DNA of 64,000 bases from Apoda limacodes (lineage: Eukaryota > Arthropoda > Insecta > Lepidoptera > Limacodidae), in the NCBI GenBank assembly GCA_946406115.1, contig OX291542.1, positions 4,922,959 through 4,986,958 of the forward strand, written 5' to 3'. How positions within the stretch are numbered: position 1 is the stretch's first letter; each line of letters starts with the position of its first letter. The notes under the pieces were generated by a model that made no database searches, was not told where the DNA came from, and worked only from the letters and a program-made list of their open reading frames with translations. The position numbers were made by a program, and so were the translations under genes. Shown here one piece after another: positions 10,514 to 20,238 of the stretch.

Positions 10514-13118
10514 GAAATATATGTTTTATTATTATAATGTAGTGATTTTATTTGTAATAAGCTTAACTTATGTATCCTTGTCAATTTTTCGTTTCCTCTA
10601 TTGAGTACTCATCATTAGGCAAGTATGAATTGTGGAATTTGCATGAATCTTTTTGACATATGCAGATTCCATCACCCCAGTAGTGTTGTAAACAATATAC
10701 TTGAGAAATTAAAAGAAGGGCTTATTGGTAAATGCTTACTGCTGGGTTTAAATCTCTACCCTCTTAATGCAAAGCAGACACCAACAAACTAGTTTACCAC
10801 CATCTATTTTCCTTGTAAATATTTTCAAGTAATTTTTAAGTTTTTTTTAATAATATGACCCTAGTATGACCACTTTGTACAGCAATGCCCAGCTCTTTCA
10901 GAATTTGAAATTGTACTTATTGCTGACCCACAATGCTTTTAAACAGTATGCAGAATATAAAGTCATATAAATACTTTGTGTATGAATTTGTATAATAAAA
11001 AAGTCTACTGAAGTCTCAGATTACATTAAATAATCCATGACTTAATCCGGAGAAAATATTCAATATTTATGCTGCTAAACATAAGCCTTCCCCATATATC
11101 CTCCTTCACAAAGGCTGGTCTTGAGCAGCCCGCGCCTATCGGCTTCTTGTGGCTCTAACCAGCCCTCTTATTCAAGTCAATAAAACCATCTGGTTCCGAG
11201 ATGACTGACATGCATTGTCTATTTATTTTATGTTTTAATGGAAAAATGTGTAGAATAACGATTTAATGAGCAATGTAGGTCATAAAAATCAACTTATTGT
11301 ACAGTTTAAACAAAAGTAAATGGACTATGCATGTCACAGTCATCTCAGACCCAGACGGTTTTTTCTGATTTGAATAACGAGGCGAGTGTCCATCCATTTA
11401 GTGATCATTTACGATCTGTGCTTGCCAATCCAGATCCTTTCTTCTTAAGTTTGATAAACGATGGGGCATGTCCATTTTGCCACTTTAACTTGCAAACTGT
11501 TTGTGCTATGTCAGTAGTTTTGGTTTTCCAACAAATTTCCTGGTTCCAGGTTTTATCGCACAAAAAAGATAAGTAGTCCTAAAATTTTGATGTAAAAATT
11601 ATGAAGGAAAATTAGAATACAAATTGGAATATTGGAAAAAAATTATAATATATAGCATTGGAATATATCCATGAGTAAATATCATGATATATGTCAAGGA
11701 CATATACCATGGAATCCTGGACTATATTGGTTCATTTTGGTTTCAAGTAAACTAAACAGCACTTTTTAATTGTCCATCAAACTATTAATCATGTCATTCT
11801 TGTGACAGACCAAGCATTATTTTATATCTTACTGACTGACAGTTATTGACAACAAAGTTGGCTGCCTTAGTCCAAGTTCACTGTACCGAAAGCAGAGTTG
11901 TAGCAATGGGCTGGGTGTTTAAAACTATGAAAATATACATACATACAAAAATCAATTTATTACACTATTTATCAAGCTTGTTTGCCACCTTAGTGGTATA
12001 AAAATTAAAAAATAAACTTTAGTAGTAGAATAGTTACCTACATCATTAAATCTTTATGTATAAGCATCACTACATACACCCACATACAAAAACCTTTTAC
12101 CATTTAAAAACTTACTGCCGTTTCACAATATCTAAGATATTACTCTTGTGTAGGCATGTTTTTGTAGTTTATTTATGTGCTCTTACTCTTATTCTTGTGA
12201 CTGTAATATCCTTTACATTTGGTGCAGCTTTTACTCTTATATGTACTTCTAGCTTACTAACCCAACAGTACTCTTTAACAGTTTTGAACTTGGGTGTGCA
12301 AGTATTTCAGAAATCAAATTAACAAGTAGAAGCTACAAATTTTAGAGTAGTTAAGACTTAATACCAAATTTTAAGGTTAAGTTCCCTTAGAGTTACAATA
12401 AACAATATCATTTAGTCAAGGCACTCCTTTCAAGGGTAGTTAAAGTGTGCATGGTGATTTTAGTTATAGCCGCCAGTACTAAATTTTTTTTTTGTCTATA
12501 TATAGATAGCCTTATAGTACACACAAATAAGAAACAAGACTCTGAGTAAAACCAGTCTAATAGGACATAGGTACACTACAGGTAGAGTTGTATACAGAAA
12601 CTACAAAAAATCAACCCTAAAATTATTTTTTTTGATTAATTTTCCATTTATAGCACCTCAGGGAAGGATCACAGAAAAAAACGGCTCATACAGACCCCCT
12701 TTTGAAAAAAAAAAATTTAACCCCCTAGAGGTTAGAAAAGGGGTTGTAGAAAAAATGCTTCATACAAAAATTTCCATCATTAAAATTAATTATTAATGGG
12801 ACACCATAAATTTTCACGAAAATGAGTCCCAGGGCTTCATGAATATGACTAAAAAAAAATTTTTTTTTGCAGCACCCCCATTTGTACACCCTAACCATAA
12901 CCAAAAAAACAAAAATTCATAAAAATTTCCTAAGTCCGGTCATTTTCCCCTTGCGCCCCCTTTTAGTTACTCTGACCGTTAAGCCTTATATGTATATTTT
13001 TATCTTGTGTTACTTAGAGAGTCAGTAAAAATAAAACATATTTATAACAGTACATATATGAAAAAAGAAAAAAAAAGAAAATAACATAGACTTTGACAAA
13101 AAAAAAATAACTAATTGA
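10514..13118. other. Intergenic AT-rich stretch
   Basis: About 2.6 kb between LLPH and the zinc-finger gene. A small open frame at 11331-11576 (MSQSSQTQTVF to SHKKDK, 81 residues, with CPFC in the middle) matches no family I know. A short copy of a repeat also seen at 28930 occurs at about 11970-12000 (GTTTGCCACCTTAGTGGTAT). Region 12640-12960 carries A-rich tracts with CCCCCTAGAGG and GCACCCCCATTTG blocks typical of dispersed repeats. No RNA gene was recognised. Confidence 0.45.
11331..11576 (+). other. Small open frame of unknown status
   Basis: An 81-residue frame starting MSQSSQTQTVFSDLNNEA, with HPFSDHLRSVLANPDPFFL and CPFCHFNL. A possible splice donor (CCAG|GTTTTA) lies near 11548. It does not resemble a transposon protein and I do not recognise a host family. 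It may be an exon of an unplaced gene or a chance frame. Confidence 0.2.
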
Positions 13119-14937
13119 TCAAATTGTTGGCTTGTATGTGGAAGCTCTTACAATGGCTTTGTTAAGTTCTTGGCAGTGAGCCTCAGTAGCTGTATGACGT
13201 TTCAAAAACGCTGATGTTACAATGACGTTGCATATGGTGCAGTAGAACTCATCCTTGTTAAGCTGAAAAAGAAAAAGAGTAATAACTTTATTAAAAGATT
13301 TATTAAAATATCCTTACAGTTAGTCCTAATAGTACCTGTGTTATTTAACTTTCCTATGGACTAAACAATCTTCTAATTCCTCTCTTTTTTCCTAAAAGAT
13401 TATTTCCTAGCATGCATTAACTATAACAATGCAAATTTGTACAAAAAAAACAGGTCTTGTAGATATTCTGATGTGTTTAGTTAGGGAATAATATTTGGCT
13501 ATAAATATATGACAATATTACTGTAGTCCACCATCTGTTGACTGCCCTTAGTTGCATCTTTCTGAATACTTTAAATAGCTACCCATAACAACCAACCATG
13601 ATGCTAAGCATGGAAATTACTGGCACATGACACTTATATGTTTACGACAATGAAAACCAGGGTCTAGCAGCCTCGCTAGTCATGATAATGTGGTTATATC
13701 CACAGACATATGGAGGAGGCCTGGGTTCAGCAGTAGAGTTTTGCTATTACGATAACAGACAATTAATAAAAACCTTTGTAAATAAAGGTAAATCTCATAA
13801 ACAGCTCTCCAATTGTGTCTAGCTGTATGCTATATATGCTTGGTAATAAATTTTCCATCTTGGCAAACATACTTTGAGATTTCCATGGTAATAAAGAAAA
13901 AGTCAAGTGCATCACACTGAAAAGAAATAAATTAAGACTGCAACATCCCTCTCAGTTCTGTGAGCATTTACATGTGAACATACTTAGGGTTGTAAACAGA
14001 TTTTAGTTAGAAAGGGGCTAAATAATGGTAAGGTTTATATACAAGTCCCTTGCAGAAATAGTTGTTTTGTCCAACTGCCGCTCCTTGTTACACTCCCAGT
14101 ATGCCCTTGAACATAGAAGTAGAAGCATGAGGCTTTACTTACACTGACTGCAGAATAGGTTGAAATTAACTGAGAGAAAATTTAGGTGAGTATCTTACTT
14201 TCCAAGAATTAAACATGAAACACAAAGCCAAAAGTATAATTTTTTTTAAATACACATAACAATAGTTTGAGATGGCCTCATCTTTAGTAAACCATCCCCT
14301 TTTGGAATAGCAAATTCAACAGTGCTTTCTCTTCTTAGCATGCAATAGGTGTAGAGCACCTAGACTAGAGCCTGCTGGAAAATCAGCATCTGGGAAATAA
14401 ATAAATGAATATACATAGCCAGCTTATTCAAACACGGGAAAGGAAGAATGTGGCTTAGTTAATTAACACATTTAAGCACCTAATCCAACTTCTGAGAAGA
14501 AGAATCACAACTCAGGGGGCTACGCTTTGTGCATGTTTTATGCCAAACTTAAGCGTACTAGCTCCTTGTACCTTTGTTTCTACCCCCATTTCTGTGACTT
14601 AGTCTTATTACAGAAAAATATAATAACCTACATTTCTTAGTAAATTTTCTGAAAATTCTTCGATATGGGGAAACACCTCAATAGTTTTTCTATGATAAGA
14701 CGAGTTTTTATGAAATTCCTTGTCCGAATTGTTTAACTCCATAGTGGTCTTACAGAAAACACATTTATAAAATTCACTAGATATAATTATTCCGTGATAC
14801 GAGTCTGATGATATCACAAGCTTCTTGGCATCTTTTAGTGTTAATATTACGTACTGCAATTCTGAATGATCCTGTTTTATAGTTTTAATCGGAACTATGT
14901 TCAATGATTTAGGCTGCCTTAGTGCCGGTAACTCCAT
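13119..14937 (-). CDS. Two-exon gene for a 149-residue protein with two C2H2-type fingers
   Basis: Exon 1 is 14937-14632 (102 codons from ATG 14937) and ends at a GTAGGT donor. Exon 2 is 13262-13119, after a pyrimidine-rich CTTTTTCAG acceptor, and ends in TGA. Both junctions are phase 0 and the joined frame is open. Exon 1 carries CVFCKTTMELNN followed by FHKNSSYHRK (C-x2-C and two histidines). Exon 2 carries YCTICNVIVTSAFLKRHTA ending EAHC. Both look like degenerate C2H2 or U1-type fingers able to bind zinc and nucleic acid. The finger spacing suggests a small RNA- or DNA-binding nuclear protein, but I do not recognise an orthologue. The 1.37 kb intron holds a repeat copy. The exon model rests on splice signals, phase agreement and completion of a second finger across the junction. 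Confidence 0.72.
13655..13745 (+). repeat. Dispersed repeat in the intron (RTE-type 3' end or derived SINE)
   Basis: Contains ACATATGGAGGAGGCCTGGG then TTCAGCAGTAGAG, close to the GGAGGCCTGTGCCCAGCAGTG block at the 3' end of a very common lepidopteran retroelement. A related copy is at 33690-33885. Confidence 0.5.
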
Positions 14938-14939
14938 CG

Positions 14940-15300
14940 CTTATTTGCTGATTCACAACTCACTTTTCTCTTATCCTATTGCTGGCGGCACAATTCACGC
15001 GTTATAAAATGCATAAACTATAACTCAAATAATGTCAAATATCAATATCATGATTGATCATTTTCCTTACAAAATTGGCAAAACGAGGGTAGACAATTAT
15101 AACAAGTGTTGCCAAGTCAATGAAACAAGAAATTGCTTAACACTTACGTGCTAGAATGTGATAAAATTCGCACCCTAAACAAGCTTGCTTATGTTTACTC
15201 TAAGGTGCAGATCAAATACTGTTTAAGTTTCAAATTGGATAGGCAGACAGAATAGGGCTCCGTTGGCTCCCTTTGACTACGGAACCCGAAAAATCTGGCT
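14940..15300. other. Upstream region of the two-finger gene
   Basis: Probable promoter side of the minus-strand gene. Near 15235-15300 there is a fragment of the AGGGTTCCG repeat family (GGCTCCGTTGGCTCCC, CTACGGAACCCGAAAA). Nothing else recognised. Confidence 0.4.
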
Positions 15301-15469
15301 AGACTATATTCTGGACTATGCCAGTGTATGTGGGTTCAATTTCCGCACTGAACCAACATTTCAATTTATGTTTGTCTTGAGTCCGGGTGTTGTTTGTTGT
15401 TTACAATGGCGGATCCAGGGGGGGGGGGTCATGGGGTCATAAATTCATATCATAAATTGGAGTTAAGAT

Positions 15470-16530
15470 AGATAAAGGTAGAGAGTTCTATAATTTTATT
15501 GCACAAACAGTAAACGATAGACCATAAAGATTGGTACTATGACTGGATATTTTTAATATGAGGCTAGTAGAGGAGCGGAGAGTTAGAGTAGAAAAGCTAA
15601 TAAACTGGAATCGCTCCTTTAGGTAGATTGGGGTTGCTGGATTGAATAGCACGTTATATAAAAGACTTAAAACATGAGCATTCCGGTGAAAGCGGATTGG
15701 GAGGCACTTGAGATCAGTGCGAAAAAAAAAATATGGTCATATTTTCGGGGTCCAAATATAAACCGAATACAAAGATTTTGAAGCCTCTCAAGTTTGTCAA
15801 GTTGCTCCTTTGTAAGATTAGTACAGTAAGCATCGGCATAATCGAGGACAGGAAGAAGCAAAGATTGTGCAAGTAAAATTTTAGTGGGAACCGGTAGAAG
15901 ATTACGTAGACGTCGTAGGAATCCAACTGAGGCAAAAAAAAATCGATTAATTTCTTTTATTTAAGGAATCCAAGTCAAATTATTGTCTACTAAGACTCCA
16001 AGATTTTTAACTGTGTCACTATATGGAATAGGAATTCCATTAATTTCAATTTGTGGCAAGTAATTCCAGTTAACCCTGGACGTGAGTTTTGAACTACCAA
16101 TAATTATATCTTGTGATTTTGAAGGATTTATTCTAAGACCATAATACTCGCACCATTCCACAATATTCTTAAGGTCAGAATTTAACGATTTGATAACATT
16201 TGCACCACTCCACCATTTGTCCACTTGCATACATTTGAAAATCGTCTGCATAAAGGTGGTAGGGAGAAAAGAGAAAGAAATCTTTAGAGTGATTGTATTA
16301 ATGTAAAGTGCAAATAGGAGCGGGGACAACACACCACCTTGTGGTACGCCGGCAGTAATGTTGCACCAGTCAGAAAAAGAATTATTAAACTGGATGCGCT
16401 GCCGGCGGCCGCACAAGTAACTACGAAACCAGTCAATTACTGTTGGAGATATGTTAAGAGAGTGTAGAATGCCCAACAAGATATCAAAGTCTACTGAATT
16501 GAAGGCATTGCTAAAATCTTAGAGTACCTG
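15470..16530 (-). mobile_element. LINE reverse transcriptase fragment nested in the hAT element
   Basis: Minus-strand text runs from FNSVDFDILLGILHSLN near 16515 through RSYLCGRRQRIQFNN and AGVPQGGVLSPLLFALYIN. The catalytic YADD (HLYADDFQMYASG, coding bases 16252-16241) is present but sits in a different frame from its neighbours, so a frameshift precedes it and another follows. Text continues as SKSQDIIIGSSKL, GVLVDNNLTW and LLPVLDYADAYCTNLTKEQL to about 15660, with degraded C-terminal text below that. It is of the Jockey/CR1 group. The copy is 5' truncated at about 16530. Confidence 0.8.
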
Positions 16531-16879
16531 TATAAGTATTCTTAAAAATTGTTGCTGCAAATTCATTAATTACAAGAAATGGTAAGTAATCAGTTTCTCA
16601 TTATATCAGTGCGTGTGTTTTAACTTAAATGTTATTGTTGTTAATGCTCATAAAGTACCTCATAGGTAGATATGTAGGTACCTACTTACTGAAAGAGTAC
16701 TGCGTGACTTATGTTCCTACTTATATATTTTTTTGGACGAGGGAGATTGAAGAGCATTAAGCTTACTGACCTAACCTAAAATCTAAGATAAATTCACACA
16801 ATGAAATCAAGTGTATCGTCGTGACAACACTGATTTTAATGCTCTTTAAAAATAAAATAAGAGAGCAACCAACAATGTA
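16531..16879. other. Interior of the hAT element without coding text
   Basis: AT-rich; no reverse transcriptase or transposase text recognised between the nested LINE and the hAT dimerisation remnant. Confidence 0.4.
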
Positions 16880-17090
16880 TTATGGCTACACTACCTGTCA
16901 GTGTAGCGACAGCAGAAAGGTCTTTCTCTACGTTGCGCAGAATTAAATCGTGGCTTCAATGGTTGAAGATCGCCTAACCGGACTGGCACTTCTCCACGTT
17001 CATAAAAACGTACCCATTGACGTAAATGACGTAATAACGCGTTTCGAGAGAAGACGTCAAAGAAAAAATGATTTTATTATTAAATATATG
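16880..17090 (+). pseudogene. hAT transposase, C-terminal dimerisation block
   Basis: Reads LPVSVATAERSFSTLRRIKS then, after a small frameshift at about 16965, MVEDRLTGLALLHVHKNVPI and ending near KNDFII. The A-ERSFS-LRRIK and M-EDRL-GLALL pattern is the conserved hAT C-terminal dimerisation region (zinc finger MYM-like proteins carry the same). Its plus orientation and position near the right terminus fit it being the tail of the hAT element's own transposase gene. Confidence 0.85.
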
Positions 17091-17179
17091 TATTTTGTCT
17101 GTTTCTATTTTGTTTGTTCGAAACCCTTGTCGTACCACCTCTTCAGTTTTGCGTCATACCCCTCGACATACCTCTAGCT

Positions 17180-17345
17180 GTTATGACAAATTATTCACCA
17201 CGGTTATGGAATATAAATAGGCTGCCTCATTCCGTGCGTGATAGTGCTTCTCTGGGTGTCTTCAAGAGAAGATGGCAATATGTACGTGTATATATACAAG
17301 TTATTATGTGTTAAATTTTTCAAGTGTACAATAAAGAATAAATAT
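17180..17345 (+). pseudogene. C-terminal scrap of a LINE ORF2
   Basis: Reads MTNYSPRLWNINRLPHSVRD then SASLGVFKRRW, the standard last motif of many insect LINE ORF2 proteins (WN-LP-SVR-S-S---FK). It is followed by AATAAAGAATAAATA. Too short to assign a clade. Confidence 0.65.
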
Positions 17346-17580
17346 TTTTAAGTACAGTACTTACGTACATTAATAAAATACCTAGTTTTTACTTGTATCT
17401 ATTGTTATCAAAATTAAATTATAAGTTCTTGACTTGACCACGACTCTATATGACCCCCTCCTGGCCCAAAGCTAGATCCGCCCTTGGTTGTTTATGTATA
17501 ATATATAAATATATATATTTGTATCCATAGTCTGGTGTTCCTATTACAAGTCTTGCTTAGTTTGGGATCAGACGCAGACT

Positions 17581-18825
17581 ATCATTAATTTAAAATAATG
17601 TAGTAAAAAAAGTTATCGCGTATCCATTAATATCAAAGCAACTAGGTATGTTGTACCAACACCTAAAAGTTTTCCTCAGTGAAATCATTAAATTATTTTT
17701 TTACGGCTGAAATATATACAAAATTACACTGCACCTATGTAATAACAATAACATAAATGCTGTTTATGTTCTCAATTCTCAGAAAAGTAAATGCATAAGT
17801 TTATTTTCTAAAATCTAGACACAGTAGTTGAAATTAAACAGAAATGTTAAGAATATTTATAAAATAAAATGTTCTTGTATTGTATATTGTTAAGTTTATT
17901 TTGTAAGTATGTAATTTATAATACTTATATTAGTGTAATTCCTGCGACGTGTTGAATTGCTATTCTTGAGAGAATAATGGCCATTTTGGACTAGGAAAAA
18001 ACAATGATCGTGTCTTGGAATGACAGTAGTAACATATTAGAATATAAAATAATTGTAGTTATTGAGAACCACCATTGGTTTTTTTTAAAATTAGGAAAAA
18101 TTATTTTAATTATTTGAATAAACAACCTTATACGTAAAATGCAATTTAATAGGTATTTGTTTTCCCATTTATTGTCTTTTTTTAATGTTTTTCTGATATA
18201 TTTTTTTTTAAAACCATTTTATTGTACTTAGAACTTTATTTAGATTAGTGACGATTTTCAAGCATACGCAACAATAGATGATTCAACATTTCATTCCTAT
18301 ACGGGACTTACGAAGGCGCAATTTCGATAAATTGAGTGTCAAATACCATCTTTCTACTATTTTGGTAGTGGATTTCCATAATTTTATAAGCGTTAATCGA
18401 TTGAAAAACTGCATACCTAAACCTCAAACTTTTCTGATGGGAACTACAAATATTCGCGTTCCATTGTTGACACAACATAAATTATTCGAAATTCAAAATT
18501 AAAGTAGGTTTTGAGACACCTTTATGTAGATAATTAAAATTTAAAAGAGCTGGAGAGTTTCTTACACCGTTTCTTTTCGCCAAAACAACATTTGATTTCA
18601 AAAAGTAACTATTCAGTTGTAGTTAATTGACTTCAAAAAAGTGATATGGCATCCTATTTTACTAAGCACGAGCAAGAGTACCTACCGTCTTATGGTACAA
18701 TAATAAATATATTTTTATCTCTCTGGCTTTATTTTTAATTTAAAATACTACGTAACTAAGAAGAAATTGGTCATAAATAATGATTTTATGGTTTAGATTC
18801 GAAATCATAAAATACAAGAAGTTTT
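17581..18825. other. AT-rich intergenic stretch
   Basis: Mostly A and T runs. A small open frame at 18278-18502 (74 residues) is unlikely to be real. In another frame at about 18275-18330 the text STFHSYTGLTKAQFR resembles the N-terminal block of some Harbinger-like transposases, but a stop follows at once. Confidence 0.35.
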
Positions 18826-18920
18826 TAGGGATCCGTAGTCAACAAGGAACTCTTATAGTTTCGCTAATTCCGTCCGTCGTCTGCGGCTTAGTTCAGAAAC
18901 TCTTAGTATTAGAAAGCTGT
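18826..18920 (-). repeat. Fragment of the AGGGTTCCG repeat family
   Basis: GGGATCCGTAGTCAACAAGG, then CTTATAGTTTCGCTAATTCC and CCGTCGTCTGCGGCTTAGTT. This is the reverse orientation of the terminal block seen at 32500-32578 and 51590-51663. Confidence 0.65.
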
Positions 18921-19019
18921 AATTTGACATAAGTATACATATTATTATTAGCTTTGATTGTCGGTTCAAACAGATAATTTAAAAAAATTAATGCAGTTTC
19001 ACTAGCAGTTTTTTTTCAG

Positions 19020-20238
19020 TCCAATTTGCTATCATAACAACCGTCTTTTCGTTCCAACTAGTACACAGTTGTTACATAATAGGGGTAAGTACTTATCCAG
19101 CATCAGCAGAAAACCTTAAAAGTATGTAAGCATTTTGAAACTTTCTTTTTCAGCTACTTCGACAATTTGTAGACCTGAGAGAAAGTCTGAATCTTCAGTG
19201 TTTCTTGATATAGATGATTTTATTAAAAAACTTGTGAGCTCGAAAAGTTTCGCAAAAGTGGTTGACAAAATAGCCGAAAAAGCTGTTGAAAAAATTAATG
19301 ATGGAAACCACAGTCAAAAATTAAATGATTCCTCTAAATCATCTATAAATAAAAATAACTTAAGTGAAACAAAGACTTATATGACAAAAAATGTATTGGC
19401 ACCGTTTGGGGAGGTAAAACTGAAATACAATCATTTTCTCAAGGGCTCAGATTTTAACTTCAAACAACGAGCGTCCACTGATAGCTCTAACGGGCCCGAT
19501 GTAAAAAGTATTAATAACTCTGAAATACAAGAGCTAAGCTCTGAAGAGAATAATAAACTGATAATGATAAATGAAGATATCACTAAAACAAACCAGAATA
19601 AAAGTGAAACAAAAAAAAAAAAACCACCTAAAAAAATAAAGATGAATGAAGAGTTAACCCTTTTCAATGAAGACAAAACAAACGAATCTAAAGTCCTTAT
19701 ATATCTGAATAAAGCTTTAGGAAGAAAGTCGGGACAAAAAGGAGACGCTATAATTTCTACAGAGTCCATAAGTAACAACAACCAGCAGTCCGACGAACAG
19801 AAAAGTGACACGGAAACCTCTGGCAGTTCTGAACCTGAAATAAGACACGAAGCAAATGAAACTGAATCTAGCTCCAATGAAGATGTTTCAATACTCAATC
19901 ATTCTTCTCAAATAGAACTAGAAAATGCTTCAAAATTAGTAAAAACAGAGGAAAATATCAATGAAGACCAGGACATTCCTGATAAAGATAAAAATAGAAG
20001 TAATAAGCGATACAACAAGAAGTCGAGAGAAGAAATTAATTCAGGAGACAATCAAATTTTGGATTCGCAGGCTGAAATTTTTGAAAATAATCCAGAAACA
20101 AGTAATGTAAAAAAATGGCAAAACCCTAATCACATAGTTCGAAAAGAAGGCGATAAGCTATATACATACAAATTATCTGCAGAATATAATGATTATCATG
20201 ATATGCTAAAAGCTGTTATGCTAAAGGCTTTATTTTAA
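19020..20238 (+). CDS. 3' exons of a gene for an acidic, low-complexity protein
   Basis: Two exons fit in phase. Exon 19020-19084 follows a TTTTTTTTCAG acceptor and ends at a GTAAGT donor. Exon 19154-20238 follows CTTTCTTTTTCAG and ends in TAA. The joined frame reads PICYHNNRLFVPTSTQLLHN, then ATSTICRPERKSE, then FLDIDDFIKKLVSSKSFAKV. There is no in-frame ATG before the junction, so at least one 5' exon is missing from the model; the first methionine in the long exon is at 19381. Most of the roughly 360-residue tail is rich in Ser, Asn, Glu, Asp and Lys, with KKKKPPKKIK and serine/glutamate clusters. It ends with a more ordered block, GDKLYTYKLSAEYNDYHDML. No known domain was recognised. It could be a nuclear acidic protein or a secreted matrix-type protein. 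Confidence 0.55.

Larger units (their letters stand above)
15396..17494. mobile_element. hAT transposon with perfect 8-bp target duplication
   Basis: The element spans 15404-17486. Its ends are CAATGGCGGATCCAGG on the left and, read inward from the right, CAAGGGCGGATCTAGC. Both sides carry GTTGTTTA (15396-15403 and 17487-17494), the 8-bp duplication characteristic of hAT insertion. The only transposase text is a C-terminal dimerisation remnant at 16880-17090. The rest is occupied by LINE fragments inserted later. The element is therefore defective but clearly bounded. Confidence 0.88.
15300..17580 (+). repeat. tRNA-related SINE, split by a hAT element
   Basis: The left part (about 15300-15403) has a pol III B-box-like GTGGGTTCAATTTCCGCAC. 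The right part (17495-17580) has CCATAGTCTGGTGTTCCTAT and AGTCTTGCTTAGTTTGGGAT. An unsplit copy of the same family at 35395-35600 shows the two parts are contiguous in the parent. The hAT element between them is flanked by GTTGTTTA on both sides. Confidence 0.7.

Noticed and set aside
18275..18330. STFHSYTGLTKAQFR as a Harbinger transposase start
   Set aside because: Only 15 residues, followed by a stop and no further matching text.
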